Assembly (NCBI GenBank): GCA_902729315.2 | Contig: LR746278.1 | Span: forward strand, 575,501 to 639,500 | Source: Spirodela intermedia | Lineage: Eukaryota; Streptophyta; Magnoliopsida; Alismatales; Araceae | Length of the DNA stretch: 64,000 nucleotides | Direction: 5' to 3' | In this document: piece by piece, positions 35,878-48,854 of the stretch | Layout of the letters: each line of letters starts with the position of its first letter | How positions within the stretch are numbered: the first letter of the stretch is position 1 | Program-made: the position numbers and the translations under genes | Notes under the pieces: generated by a model | What the model saw: only the letters and a program-made list of their open reading frames with translations | Database searches by the model: none | Told to the model about the DNA's origin: nothing

Positions 35878-38559
35878 CCCTCCTTCTCCCTCTTCCTTTT
35901 AGATAAAGAATGAACCCAAGGGGGTACATGTTGAGACCCTGACAACCCAAATGGACTCACGGAAAAAGAGGTCCCTGATTCATCTTCTAGTCGTTGAATT
36001 AGAAGATGTCAATTTTAATATTTTTAGCTGAACTCAAAATGGAGATTAAGATTATATGTTCTAGTGGGTTCAGGTCGATCCTCAGGGATGACTACCAATT
36101 TTAATGCCGAAATTATGCTCTCTAATTTGATTGGGAGGAGCGCATGCTGATGGTTGACTTGCTGACCCAGTAATGCCCGCCCCCCGCCCCCCCCCCCTGA
36201 GAGCCACATGAAAATAACTACGTTCAACCACAATACTGAAATAAAAAAAAGTTTGACCATGGATTAAACTAAGCTATGAATAAAATCAGCATTGAATCTT
36301 CTTCTTGCCTGTCACACAAGAGCAGAGACAAAACGATGCTGGGGTTCTAAACGTAAACACAGAATTCGGAAAATCAAAGAAAATAAAAAGAACGAAACTA
36401 ACATTCGACTCTATTGCGCGCCTGTCACCCACATCACTAATAAAGCATAAACCAAGGTAAAACATGAAAGGCGCTTGAAATAACATTAACCAATCTAAAA
36501 GTTCCTGTTCACTACTTAGCCAGTCTCCGCAGGTCATGCGAAGGGAGAGGAGATTTCTTGGGATGACAGCTCTACTTTCTGCCGCTGGTATCCACCCTTC
36601 TGTGCACGCCGTCGTCACCGATTTCACCTCCACCTGTCACTCAGGAGGTGAGCTCGTTGATGTCGTGGGATTTCACAGCCTCCGTCGTGCTGCAGGTTGC
36701 CGCAGCAACACCGTCTCGCCGCCTGCTACCACTGCTCTGCTCCGTTACCCAGGAGATGAGGAAAAAGTCACAGGCATGTTGCCGTTGTCGACCCCCTTTT
36801 CCCTCTGCTGGCCGCCTGCTGTCTCACCCCACAGACCCCGCGAACAGGGAGATACCTCTGGTACCCTGGCTCCTCCACCGGCCCCCTTTTTTAGCCTTCA
36901 TAACGGGCTTTATACTGGGGTTCCTTCCAATCTTCTTAACTGGCCCATTACTGACGCAATTACTAGACCCCTTTCTCGAAACCTTGAAGCTGGTTAATGA
37001 GCTTCTTTCTCCAGCCAGATTGTAATTAAATCAGGAAGATTTTTCAACATTGCAAATATATATTTTTTCACCAATAAATGATCTCTCTAATGAGTGTAAC
37101 TTTAAACTTTACACTCCGGTGTAGGTTAGAAGAGATAAAATGTTTATTTAACCCAAGAATCCATGCGAAGAAGTCGGCCCAGCCCAGTGACGAAGCAAGG
37201 CAAACAGGAGTCAGACACCAAAGGGGACAACCGCACGTGGGAAGCCTGCATACAGGACAAGAGGCGTGTCCGGCGGACGGATTTCGGCGGGGAACTAGGA
37301 CAGCAGCAGGACCCGACACCGACGGAGCACGGCAAGTCTCAGGTCCTGTTGGATCCGACAGCCAGACGGAAGGTGGTCGCCGAGATGGGGGGACTACGGC
37401 TACAAAGAAGGGTCGAGCTGCCACGGAAAGGGTAGTAAGAACCTCGTGAAGAACTCCGTACGGAGCTGCAGACTCGTCGTCTCGTATCGGCGACCCCACG
37501 AGGTCGTGTTTATGTTTTTACTCTCTCCCTCAGTACCCTATGGCCCTCGTCGAGGGCTCTCTCACTCTCTCGCCTTCTCTCCCTTCGGTACCGGGTCTTC
37601 CGGCAATAGCCGTCCGGAGCTCTGGCGATTGGAAGTTTTTGTATTAGACAGGGTTTTATTTGAATCAGCGAAGTCTTGTTGACGCCTTAGTCGAAGGGTC
37701 GTCATCAGTACATCTGCGCACCGTTCCATTCTAGAGGCTGCTGGAAAGCCACCCGGAAGTAGCAGCCAATCGCGCATAGCTTCTTCCCTGGTATTCTTCA
37801 ATCTCGACGGATATATCGGAGGCATTACCGGCTCTGACTGAGGGAGATTCTGGGGAGGCATCTCAAAACACTCGGAGACGTTATAGACACCACTGAGAAC
37901 CTATGCGGTGGCCGTAGTAGGTGGAATAATGGGATGGAACGATTACGAGGTTGACATATTGGTGGAGCTACTCCAGAAAAAAACAGCTGTATGGAGATGT
38001 GATGATTGGTAAGTGGGAATCATGATGAAAATGTAAGTGTTCTATTTTTAGGATTTTATTGCGCTAACTCGTTCGTCTCAAAACTTGTTCACCCAAAAGA
38101 ACGACAAACAAAAAAGGCGTCAGGAAGAAAGAAATGCTTCGAGGATGATGGGTGGCCAGCCCGGGATTGTATTAGGTTGGATGACTGAATCAAAAACTCC
38201 AATCAAGATTGGAATTGACAACGGCCTATCCAATCAAGATTGATTATGTTGTACATTCCAAACGATCGGTTCGATATATTGGAGCTAAACCTAGTGTGGT
38301 TTATTCGTACCCAGGGCTCCAAAAATCTGGAGTGGTTAATTGCTAGGAGGGTAGAGCATCCCTTCATTAAAGAAGCCAATTTGTAACTCCAGACCATTGC
38401 ACACGGGGCACATGGTGTGAGTGTATACATGGATAATTGCTGGTTGGCATTTAAACTGTCATTGAAATTGTTAATGAAACAAACAATTACTATAATTGCA
38501 AAACAGGTTAAAACAAACAATTGTTTATGAAACTCGTTGGTGTAATTAATGTTAGGAGA

Positions 38560-38900
38560 CAGGTTCACTTTTGCACAACTAAAAGAAAGGCAATCAGAAG
38601 AAGTAGTGAAGGGAAAAACACATTGCATTTACGTGGTTCTAAGCATCCTTGTTCTTCCCTTCGAGAGAGACTTGTCTAACACATTACATGTACTAGCCGC
38701 TCCCCTCTTTTATAGCATGGAACTACTGTAATTGTATATGAATATTAAATTAATACTCCTAGTCTAAAATTTTACTCTAGCGGGTGCTGCAGTCATGGCG
38801 TCCCCTTGTCAAGGGGGAGCTACCCCTAGGCCCTACCGTCAACTCACTTTATAGTGGGATCCGTGTACTAGCCATAAACCCAATTTTCCTTATTCTCCAC
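38560..38900 (-). mobile_element. Copia-type LTR fragment
   Basis: The minus strand contains AGAACCACGTAAATGC, the R/U5 word also seen at 15.0 and 27.4 kb. Plus-strand CCCCTTGTCAAGGGGGAGCT nearby resembles a U3 phrase of such LTRs. No internal domain, partner LTR or target-site duplication seen. Confidence 0.35.
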
Positions 38901-41900
38901 TAACCTCCCACAATTGATTGCGTGGAGACATCACTATGTATAAATGAATCATTTGTGTTAAAAATATTCCACACAAATGAGTAAGAAAAGGGTTAAAGGT
39001 AAGCATAACATAGATGAGAAACCTAATCAATATCACTTAATAATAAAAATAATTTCTCTTTAGTGTGGTAAAATAGTTGGCATCAACTGGATCATAATGA
39101 AAACCAGGGGACTGACTGATCTCTTTCACAATGGTCATACATACTATAACTCGATTTATGAGTAGATAAGTAAGGTCAAGTCCTATAAATATGCATTATA
39201 ACCCAGCGGACTCCTTTGTAGAAAAATCATAATAACTGCGTTTAAAATATTTCAGCTTCAAGTATCTCCACTAGGTATTACTACTCTCCTCTATTTAGTT
39301 CAGATTAAAACCACCTCCATCTGCTTCTTTTTCTTCCATATGTACAACTACTATCTTAACCTCATTGACAATGGTCTGTATTAAAAGACGATTTTAAGCC
39401 GACAAACATTATTTATGACGAATTAATATGTGCCATAAAGTGGTGCTATTATTGAAGCATGTAATGGACAACCTATCACAATTTGACGTAATCACCTATC
39501 AATGAAAATATGTACACAAGATAATCAAATTACGTAATATTTACTAGATAATTAAAAATCTCATGGCATCTTGATCATCTGTACAATTAGGTCATTAGGA
39601 TATATGCACTTTCAGAAAAATATGGAGCACAATATAATAAACAAATATAATATTTAATAGAGTGTGAGCAGTTGTGATAAGTAGGTGAAATAGTTAAGTC
39701 ACTCTAATTATTATTGGCACCCTTTTAGTGTCTGTGCAACATTATTTCATATTTTATTTTAAACAAATTTGGGGTGCTATATGCAACTTCATCTTAGTAA
39801 TTTAATTTTGATTTCTAAAATAGAAGGGCTCATTGAAGAAACGACATGAAGATTAATGATCAATTGGTAGAAGTAATAGGGGGTACCATTTAACATAATT
39901 GTTACTTAAAGCTGAACACTTGTGAACCACTATATTTGGCTTTATTGAGCAAATCCTAATAGTAAAGTGGCAGAAAAACATCTATTGAAGTTGTGTAAAT
40001 TCACCATTGATAGTGTATAATAATTGAGTAAAAAAAACTCCTGAAGGTTAGTGATTCTTCAACAATCATTTTCAAGGTTTTGAAGGGACTCTTTTCATAC
40101 TAACAACCTTGAATCCAATAGAAGGTTGTCAAGCAGGCGCCATTAGCCCCATTTCTAAATACCTACATGCTTGTTAACTCATAAAAATATTCAATGAGTA
40201 AAGCACAAAATTTCATTGAAAATATAGGAAAATGTATGAATAGATTTTGTGATAAATATCAATTGTGAGATCTATTTTCAAGAGAATGATAAAGTTATGC
40301 TCAAATTAACCCATACTCGGCAACAAGGCTTTAAGAAACCGTAGTGAATCATTTGTCCAATAGTTTTTGCCAAACAATTGACATAAACTTTCTCAAACAT
40401 TTTGGAAGCCAACCATTCAAAAACAAACAAAAATGAGCTTCCCTACTAGGTTAATAGTAATTATAGGCACAAATGGCATATGTTATTTTAGTATGATGTT
40501 AGGGAGGTATCAATGTCACTAATTAATCATAATAGCTATCAATAAATAGGAAATGACACAATGTGGTGGAGGAATATCTAATGACACAACATGGGAGTTC
40601 AAATAATTGGTGAAGAAATTCTTTTGAAAGACACGAAAGTATTGGATCATTAAGACATTAGATGGTTGAAATATCTTAGTATGAGAGTATTGGACCATTA
40701 AGACATGAGAGTTATGAGCCTCCCTATATAATAGAGTAGCTAATGACTTCACTCTAGATGATTGGAATAGCGTGAGTTGACAATGATAGATAATTCAAGT
40801 TGCATGATAAATGTTGCATTAGGCACTCACACAGTAAGTGTGTGGCTTTCGGAAGCAATATGGCTGGTGATAAGCCAGCTTGGCTGTCATAGGGCACGCG
40901 ATGGTCATATTTGACTCTTAAAACATGATAGGTGATAAGCATGCGCAGAAAATGTGGGATGATAACAAACGCACAATAATCATAAATGCTGCAGAATAAG
41001 TGCATGTGAACTAGCTTCACATGAGTCATTTGTGCGGGGTAGAATGCATACTGTATATTAAGGGTTTTTTATATTAAATTTAGACACAGCGCTTTACAAC
41101 CCTTGATGAGGTAAGAGAGAACCCAATCAAATATAAACTTCCTCTCTTCGGGCTCAAGTTACTTGCTACTTAGCGTGTGCATGTCAAGGTTATCATAAAA
41201 GAAATTAATGAGTAAAGGGTTCTGGTCGCATGCTGGAACCTTGACGGTGAATATTAATTATTGTGACGATTAACCTTTTACGTTCTCTCACCTAGAGAAG
41301 GATGCCCCTGAAAATTATGTGTGACGCCCGGTTTTAAAAGGATCTGTCCGGAACCCACTTAGGTTTTCTCCGCTCTAGCTGATTGCAGGTCTCGACGTGA
41401 TTTACCGCCGTCCCCAAGATGAAAGTAACTGTCAGCGTAGGTGATATGATGGTTAAAATCGAAACGTCCAGATCTGATGTGAAGGCCGGTGAGCCGACTG
41501 ACTCTGGGGGGCAGTTGTGGAACAAGTCAAAATTCGATGCCCTCCAGCTGAACGATCTGTCCTGTAGTCGCTGCCAGCAGCCCAGCCTTTAATGTCTTAG
41601 AAGTCCTGAAGGAGAGACTTTCCTCTCCACCTTCTGACCCGAGCCTCGATCTACTGACCTACAACCGCGGCAGGAGCCACCAGCCCTTGGAGTCCCGAGG
41701 GGACAAGTATCATCCAGTCAACGCTCCATCCCCGAGCTTAGGTTTTCGTCTTTATTTTACCTGATCCTCTTCGCAATAGCGCCTCACTCTACATGACGGC
41801 ATTACCCTCTGAGCACAATGGAATCCCGGCCCGGGATATTCCTTCCTTCCCGTCGGCAGCGATGTGGTTCGGTCGTAATCAATTCCGACGATTTCCCGCC

Positions 41901-42299
41901 ACCAAATCCCTCTCTCTCTCAATTTGGGACATCCACGGGAGATTTAACTACTGGTGGTCGGTGCTCCGCCGCCGGGTTGCCCGGAAGAGCCTTTACTCCA
42001 TGAGCTGGCTCCAACGGCTTCGTCGGCTTCTGAGTTTTCTACTTGACGGCGGCGGCTGCCGGCAATTGACCCCACTCTAGGAATCCAAAGTATTCTGTTG
42101 ATACCCCAGGGAATCGGTCACCCAGAATCCAGATTTCGTGGTATATGTACTATTCCCTTCCTGATGGAATCGTACGATCCACAATCGATCGGTTGACTTT
42201 CCTTGATTCCATTAAAGTCTGATTATTTTCTTATTCTCTTGTTTCGATAATGACGCTCATTGATAGGCGTCGACGTTCGTGTTTGCTCTCAGGATCTCC

Positions 42300-42360
42300 C
42301 AGAGTATATGCTTTTAAGTTACGATAATAATCAGGGTATATGCTTTTAAGTTACGATATT
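42300..42360. repeat. Short tandem duplication, ~32-bp period
   Basis: The phrase GTATATGCTTTTAAGTTACGAT occurs twice in direct succession, starting at about 42304 and 42337, with near identity. This suggests a recent duplication. Confidence 0.85.
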
Positions 42361-42653
42361 AAATAGCCATAATCTAGATCTCTGATGATAAATATATTGG
42401 CGGATGATAACAGTTGACGTAAACACGTGGATAGGCCCATGTCGCCAGAGAGAAGGCCACCCGAGTTAACACGTACAGTTATATGATTCATCTCTTACCA
42501 CTGACGTTGACTTCAGCTCTCGACATCCACAACAAGAAAGAAACAAGTCTGTAAATGTAGGAATATACTGTTAAATGAAAACCAATGTATGATATTAACA
42601 TGTGCCCATAAGTCAATCTTATATTTACTTTTCGGACGCAAATAAACGAAGAG

Positions 42654-42655
<2 letters not shown>

Positions 42656-42702
<47 letters not shown>
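42656..42702. repeat. (CT)n microsatellite at the 3' end of the HHO gene
   Basis: CT run of about 23 units starting about 50 bp past the stop codon of the minus-strand HHO gene. In the mRNA sense it would be a long GA tract in the 3' UTR. Confidence 0.95.
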
Positions 42703-42705
<3 letters not shown>

Positions 42706-42752
42706 CTCTCGCTTTTTCTCTTCTCTCCGTCGTCCATGATAATGGCGTGGCC

Positions 42753-44297
42753 TCAGCAACTCTGGGCAATATTATGACGGTTGAAGTGAGAAACGGAGGT
42801 CGTGTGCGACGAAGAAGAAGTGGCAGGAGAGTTGGAGCGGGTGGCGCCGTCGTCTACTCCCCTCTGGTCCTCTCGGGTGCCTCGGCCACCATTGGGCAGT
42901 GGACCACTAGGAGACCTCTGCGGCTGCTTTGCCTGCTGCTGCTGGTGGTTCAGCATCGGTAGTGACGCCACGGGTGCATAGATTGGCGGGCAGACCATCC
43001 CTTCCGTCAGCGGAGGCGGATGCGCCGCGGCGGCGGCCGCTGCTGCAGCATATTCAGGTGGGGGCACCCATAAGCCACCGAGGAAGACAACTTGGTGCGG
43101 TGGAGCGTTGGCGGCGTTGCTATGAGACATGGCGGGGCTCGGCCGCCGTGAATGTAGTCTGAATTTCTGAAACCGCGGGGGACCGAGAAGATCAACGTCA
43201 GCACGAAACCAGGAATAAACGAAAAAGATAATGCTAATTTGTATGAATGAAGCGTGGAATGCTAATTCACTATAACGCCTTCCGTTAGGGTTTCAAAGGT
43301 TTCCGTGTTCGAGGGTAAAGAGATTCAGAGGAATCCGTCACTTTCCTCCTCTCTTAAGCGAAGAACTCTACCTGGTTTCTCCCGAGGGGGACCAGAAGTG
43401 GAGGTTGGCAAGGTGTAAAAGGAGACCAGAGCCTTGACGGAGGAAAGCGATGGGAACGGATGAGGAGGATAGTCAGATGTTACCGAATCTTAGCTCCGCG
43501 AGGAGATCCATAGCGAAAGCAACGTGAATTAAGTGATTGCCAGAAAACAAATGGCAGAAATGTAAGAGACGGGGGGAGAGGCAGAAGAGGCTGTGACCGG
43601 TCCTCCCGCCCCCCTCTTCGCCGCCTCGGAAGAACCATTGGCCGTGGGGAGATGGAGGACGGGGAAATATCTGCTATAGTGGTGGGTGGAAATACAAAGG
43701 TTTTCTCTCATGGGTCTGCCTAAATGACGTTAATGTTGGAATATACCTGAAGATGGCTCTTGACCTCGTCGTTAGTCAGGCCCTCCACCTTCATCAGGTC
43801 TCGGATCTGTTTCGGCGTTGCAACTGCGAAATAACAAAGATCCAATATTTTCAACAGGATCGGCTTTCCGTCACAAAGAATCAGGAACCCTTCGGTGGAA
43901 AGATTCAATTTCACGAAATTGCATAGCGTACCGTGGGAACCGCCTAGCTGCTGCAAGGCATCGAGGAAACGCCGGTGAAGATCCGGCGACCAGCACCGCC
44001 GAGCTTTGCGATTGGGATGCGCGTCCTTGTCCTCGCCACCGCTCCCGCTGCTCTTCCCCCGGCCGTCGGAAGTGCAGCTCACAGCCGGTGCCGGCTTAAC
44101 CAGGCCTGGCGCCGTCGCCACCTCGCCGGTCCCTGTTGCCAGTGGTGGGGATCGCTTCTGAGGGAGGAAAGGGTGGAATGCGCTGGTGACCTTGTTCCGA
44201 TCAGCAACAATGGATTGCCTAGAAGTCTCCTGTTACATTAATCGGGGTGTAAGAAACCCCAAAATGGGAGAAATAGCTCAAAAATTATGTCAAACAC

Positions 44298-44339
<42 letters not shown>

Positions 44340-44971
44340 TTACATCATCTTCATCGTGGTGAGGATCTGGGAGGGGGCTCCATAGTTGGACAGATCTAAG
44401 CCAGTCGGGCTTCTTTTCAGAAAAATCCTGGTTCTTCCGTTTGGAGGAGCTGAAGCTGTCCTCTTCATGGTGGGTGGCATTGCTAATCTGCTCTGGGCGG
44501 TGGACGTCCTCCTCCCCTTGGTCGGGTCCCGGTGAGGACCTCCGCTTGATGGGAATGAATTCTTCCAGAATGGGTCCACCCTCGCACGATGTCTCCTCCT
44601 CGTCGGCCTCCGAGCGGCAGCCGCCCCCCGCCATCCGCTGCCGGCAGCTATCAATGGCTGCAAGAGATGCAGCCAGATTGAAATGCTTAAAATTTCTCCC
44701 CATTCTTCAGAAATAATGGCGATTGAAGCCTGTAGGGGAAGAGATCCTCACTCTGGGTGACGAGGCGGAGAGAGAGCGGAAGCTCCCGCTGGAAGACCTG
44801 GATCTTCCGCCTCTCCTCCTCGAGGGCCTCGACGTAGTCTCTGTAGCCCCAGGCCCGCTCCTCCACGGTGGTTGTCTCCACGACGACATCCTCGACGACC
44901 ATGTTACTGACCATCCTCCCCGAAGGGCTCCAGATTCTTAGCCTAGAAAGGGAATCTAACCCGACGTTCAA
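42753..44971 (-). CDS. HHO/NIGT1-type GARP (G2-like MYB) transcription factor, five exons
   Basis: Nuclear DNA-binding repressor of the HRS1/HHO family, which regulates nitrate and phosphate starvation responses. Exons (minus): 44971-44752, 44657-44344, 44229-43932, 43823-43747, 43166-42753. All are GT-AG and frame-consistent, giving 440 aa. The N-terminal hydrophobic-globular/coiled-coil region reads [19 protein letters not shown]. The GARP domain is assembled across three exons: [49 protein letters not shown], then [11 protein letters not shown]. The C-terminal exon carries [15 protein letters not shown], typical of HHO proteins, then a poly-Ala run and a Gln/Ser-rich tail. The upstream Met at 44971 is the first in frame; MVSNM about 57 nt later is an alternative. 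The junction of exons 1 and 2 encodes Thr where Ala is usual. Confidence 0.92.
44299..44335. repeat. (GA)n microsatellite in HHO intron 2
   Basis: GA run of about 18 units, beginning only about 8 bp from the exon 2 donor site of the minus-strand HHO gene. In the transcript it is a (CU)n tract immediately after the 5' splice site. Confidence 0.95.
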
Positions 44972-45257
44972 CGCCGAGAGTTCTTCCAGCAGCGCGAAAG
45001 ACGAGAAAGAAAATAGCGGACGATCAGGAAAGCTGCCACCGGAGACTCAGGTCGCCTAAGGAAATCGCAGAACGCATGGAGACTTTGCCGTGCAAGGAGA
45101 AGGGGAGGGAATCGCAACGGATCAAAGACCGGGGAAGAAAGATCTAAACGATGTCCGAACAATTTCAGGAACGACCCAAGAGGGCGAATAAGGGTGGTCA
45201 GAAGGATTAAAGCCCCGCCGGCGGCGGCGCGATGGTTGTAGAAATCGCCAACACAAG

Positions 45258-45282
45258 GGGAGAGAGAGAGAGAGAGAGAGAG
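45258..45282. repeat. (GA)n microsatellite in the HHO leader/promoter
   Basis: GA run about 290 bp upstream of the HHO start codon. It would be a CT tract in the gene's sense orientation, a common feature of plant 5' leaders and core promoters. Confidence 0.85.
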
Positions 45283-48200
45283 GTGCGGCGTCCCGTAAGT
45301 GTAGAGAAAGAGACAGGGAGGGGAGAGAGAGAGAGGAGACAAGCGAATCTCGGATGAGAGCTCTGAATATTCCGCCAGGCCGGGTCTCCCCATCCCCATC
45401 CGAGCTGGCCCTTATGCGAGGCTGGGCACTGGGGATAAGATCGAAGACGACCGGGCCCCAACGGACGCTCGGCCCACGAGTCCCCGGGGCCCTCTCATCC
45501 TTCATTGGACAGCGTCCCAGCGAATCCACGCCGCCGACTGCCGTTGTCAAAAGCTGACCCCCTCCTCCCCTCTGGAATCTTCCTTCTTCATATTCCGGCT
45601 CTCGGGCTGCCCCACACAACGGTTCATCGCCGAATATTCGAAATCAATAATTTCTTCTTTATAAGGATTAATTTTTTCTCTCACGCTCGCCATATATTTG
45701 ATTCTTTCACCCACGCCACACCGTCGTCTGTACTTGAGTTTTGTCGGAGAGGGTCCGCAGAGCCCGATCGTACGTCCAATCCTGCGAGGATTTGGGTTGA
45801 CCGGCCTGTCGAAAAATGTTATTTTTATTATGGTTTAATATTTGGATATTTATATTTATTTGAAAATCAAATGGAATGAATCCTGGGCGGCATGGATAAC
45901 CGGATCTGGAGGTCTGACTCGTCGGCGTGGCCGTGGCCGACTGACTGCTCAGAGGGGACCGGTGAGGGGGATGTCTCAGCGACGTCCACGAAGGTGAAAC
46001 ACGTGTCTTGAGCCCATCTGGCCGTCTCAACGATCGCCACCTATCATTCAGACAGCTGGCGCTACCACATACTACATTGATCGAAGTGGGCCGGTGTGGG
46101 CCTTATGATTCGCATCAGGCCCACGTTCTATGACGTGGCCTCCTAAATGGTGCAGTCCAAATGGACGCGTGTTCCCTCGTTGTTAATTTAGCTCGAGTGT
46201 TCCACGCTGGCACCCAATCGGAAACCGGTCCCCCACCTCACCTAGCTTCTTCTTGCCGCGCTTATCCATCCTTGGTGTCGGCGCGCCGCCGTGCTGTTCG
46301 CTAAATGGCGCCGCCCCCCCTTCCCCCGCACTGGAGTAGAGTGGCGGCTTTTGACACCCCTCGTTCTTGTGCCTTTCTTGTTGAACGTTTAAAGAGAAGC
46401 TATAATGCGGCTATTGTGAACACAACTCGAAGACGAAAGAGTAAATCCTACATCCCAACAGGTTCATGCTTGAACATAATGGAAACGACGGGTTGAGCAA
46501 TGCTCCGAGGATGTAGGCACGCCGTTGAATCTTGTACATCTCAACGTTGTAGTTCATTGCACTCTGCTTTCTTTCACCGAATCGTCCTTTCCATTTTCAA
46601 GTCTAGAAATTATGCGTGTGAGAGGATAACTACAACTTTTCTTCGTTGTGCTCATTGTGTAAGCAATAATTGATTTGCCTTTGCATCAATGTAATAATTG
46701 TAGAACTTGAAGGTTGACACACGTGATTGAGCATAAGTTACCAAAAAGAAAGTCAAAAACTGGTGTAGTTGACCATATTAAACATTTAGTGAGAATGATA
46801 AATATGTTTTAAGAAGTCAAGCTTAACAACATTGGAAAGTAATCGATTGGATCCTCACTTATTTGTGTACTTTGTATAATTTTGTGTTTTAAGCATATTA
46901 ACATTGATGTAAAATATTATGCGGTTTTGATTCATGCATGTGGCAAATAGATTGAAAGTTAATTGGATATGACCTTAGTGTAGAATGAGCAAAAATCAAT
47001 TGTATCTCTATGATGCAGAAGTTATTTCCTTTTCCCACAATTATAATAGAAGTCATTCTATGATGAAATCACAACGCTTGAAAGGATGATTGAAGAATTA
47101 GTATTTTAGGAACTAAATTATGTGTTCTAAATTAATGGAAAGACATGAGTTATTTATGTAGTAAATTTATTATTTTATTTTTGAAATTATTTAGTTTAGG
47201 TACCATTGAATCAGTTTTGGAAGGTAGAGAATGAACGTCATAAAAAAAAGGCATGAAGAACCTAATATGCTGTCAAAGGTTGTTGACAACAAAAGTTGTA
47301 CCTTTTTTTACTTTTACTCTATGTTGGTTCATTTGGTTCGAAGTCTGCAATTACCTTGGCCCAAATTTGGGCATTGGCATTAAAGGGCTGAGGATGGTCC
47401 TTGAGGCACTCATTTTGATGTAAGTCTTAATTAATGTTTATTGATTATAAAGTCTTTCTATAAATGATATCTATCAGCTCTCAAGCGAGAGATTATTATG
47501 CTCATTGACATTGGAAAGGTGGGGTGAGGGGTTTGTTGGCCAACTCATCGAAGAGCAATAGTATTGCTAGATGAGCAAGCAATGTCCTGAGGCCAATGCA
47601 CCGATTAAGCTTTTCAAAGTTGTTTTTGAGATGTAATCTCGTCTCTAATCCTAATGAATCTTTGCATTTGGTTTGTCAACGGTATATTTGTTTTTTCTTG
47701 ACAATATTTTCATTTTCATTATTATATTGCTATTTATTTATACTATTACAAGTCCTCCCTTTAGAATATTGATATGCACGAAACATTATTCTATTGTATG
47801 AATTACGTAAGGAAGGTGATGACATTGTACGAATGGCCATCACATTTGAGGTTCCACAGTTAATCTATATCTGGATCGTTACATTTTTTTCAGTATAGTT
47901 CAACAAAAATTTGTCACAAAATTATTAGTAGAAAAGCTTTATCTTACAATTGCATATTGAATTCATATTGACCAACCCGAGATGCTAACAATGTTTTTGA
48001 AATAAAGATAGAGCATTTACTCTAGGATGTTACAGAAATTGAAGTCTCTAAAATCCATATAACATCCGCCTATGATGGCACCTGAAGTCGGGGTGGGGCC
48101 ATCTGATATCCATCGTCTTCTTCTGAATGGTTGTGTAGGGATATGACAAGATGTAACTGGCAATGGAAGGAGGAATCGAAAGCCCATTCGTTAGTGGGAA

Positions 48201-48379
48201 ATAATATTGAACGGATATTATGACGATAAATTACCTGTCGCTCATCTAACATGATGGATGCGCCAAAGATTTGTTATTTATATAGAAACTGAGAATATAC
48301 AGATTATACTGAACCACGCACCGTCAGACACAGAATTGAGACCGTGCGAAGTCAATCTTGATTAGCAGGAATTTAGGAT

Positions 48380-48407
<28 letters not shown>
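48380..48407. repeat. (CT)n microsatellite
   Basis: CT run of about 14 units in the spacer, about 450 bp upstream of the pathogen-related pseudogene. Confidence 0.95.
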
Positions 48408-48410
<3 letters not shown>

Positions 48411-48854
48411 CACTGTATACAGATATATAATATATATACGGTAAGCGGCAAACAAGAAAGATGTGATAGATCACCCTCCAGTCATGGAACCATCTTTTAG
48501 GCCATTCCGTTTCGTAAGTTACATCCCTCAGATTACTAGTCTACTCGGAGTATCTTAAGATTTTCCTCACTTGGAGACTGGCGGGAAAAATACATACAAG
48601 GGATGCAGTGCCGATTTACTTCCGTTAATTTGACGTTTGATGATCTACTCCGGAGAAAACTGAGAACGTCTAATTCATGCCCCTCGATAAATAGTAATAG
48701 ACTACATAAGGACATGCGTCACAAGCCTGAACTGGCAGTCTCCAGTCGGCGAGGGCTTATTCTCTCAGAATCTTCTACATATAGCCCCCTTTCTCTTTTC
48801 GTCTCTGTCCCTGTCTGTATGTCTTTCTCTCTCTCTCTATGCACGGTCACCGAC

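Larger units (their letters stand above)
34946..42752. other. Large spacer between chitinase and HHO gene
   Basis: About 7.8 kb. 35.3-35.6 and 38.4-41.0 kb are AT-rich. 36.5-37.0 and 37.1-37.9 kb are GC-richer and hold ORFs of 60-150 codons. One plus-strand ORF at 36648-37025 ends in a hydrophobic stretch (FITGFILGFLPIFLTGPLL), and a minus-strand ORF at 37562-37861 begins MPPQNLPQSEP; neither has a family I recognise. A GTGACGCCCGG phrase at about 41323 resembles a word common in gypsy-type LTR neighbourhoods. Confidence 0.5.
44972..48850. other. HHO upstream region and spacer
   Basis: 44.97-45.6 kb is GC-rich with a (GA)n at about 45258-45282 and is the probable HHO leader and promoter; long minus-strand ORFs there lack recognisable domains. 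46.5-48.1 kb is AT-rich and without detectable genes. A (CT)n run lies at 48380-48407. Confidence 0.6.

Noticed and set aside
36536-37025. Overlapping plus-strand ORFs with a hydrophobic C-terminus
   Set aside because: I could not connect them to any family. No splice-consistent extension or start context was found, so they are described only in the spacer note.
37068-37861. Minus-strand ORFs of 99 and 143 codons
   Set aside because: GC-rich low-complexity reading frames without domains; possibly retroelement leader sequence, but nothing supports a gene.
45122-45619. 165-codon minus-strand ORF upstream of the HHO gene
   Set aside because: Translation of a GA repeat and Arg/Ser-rich sequence in the probable leader or promoter; no domain.
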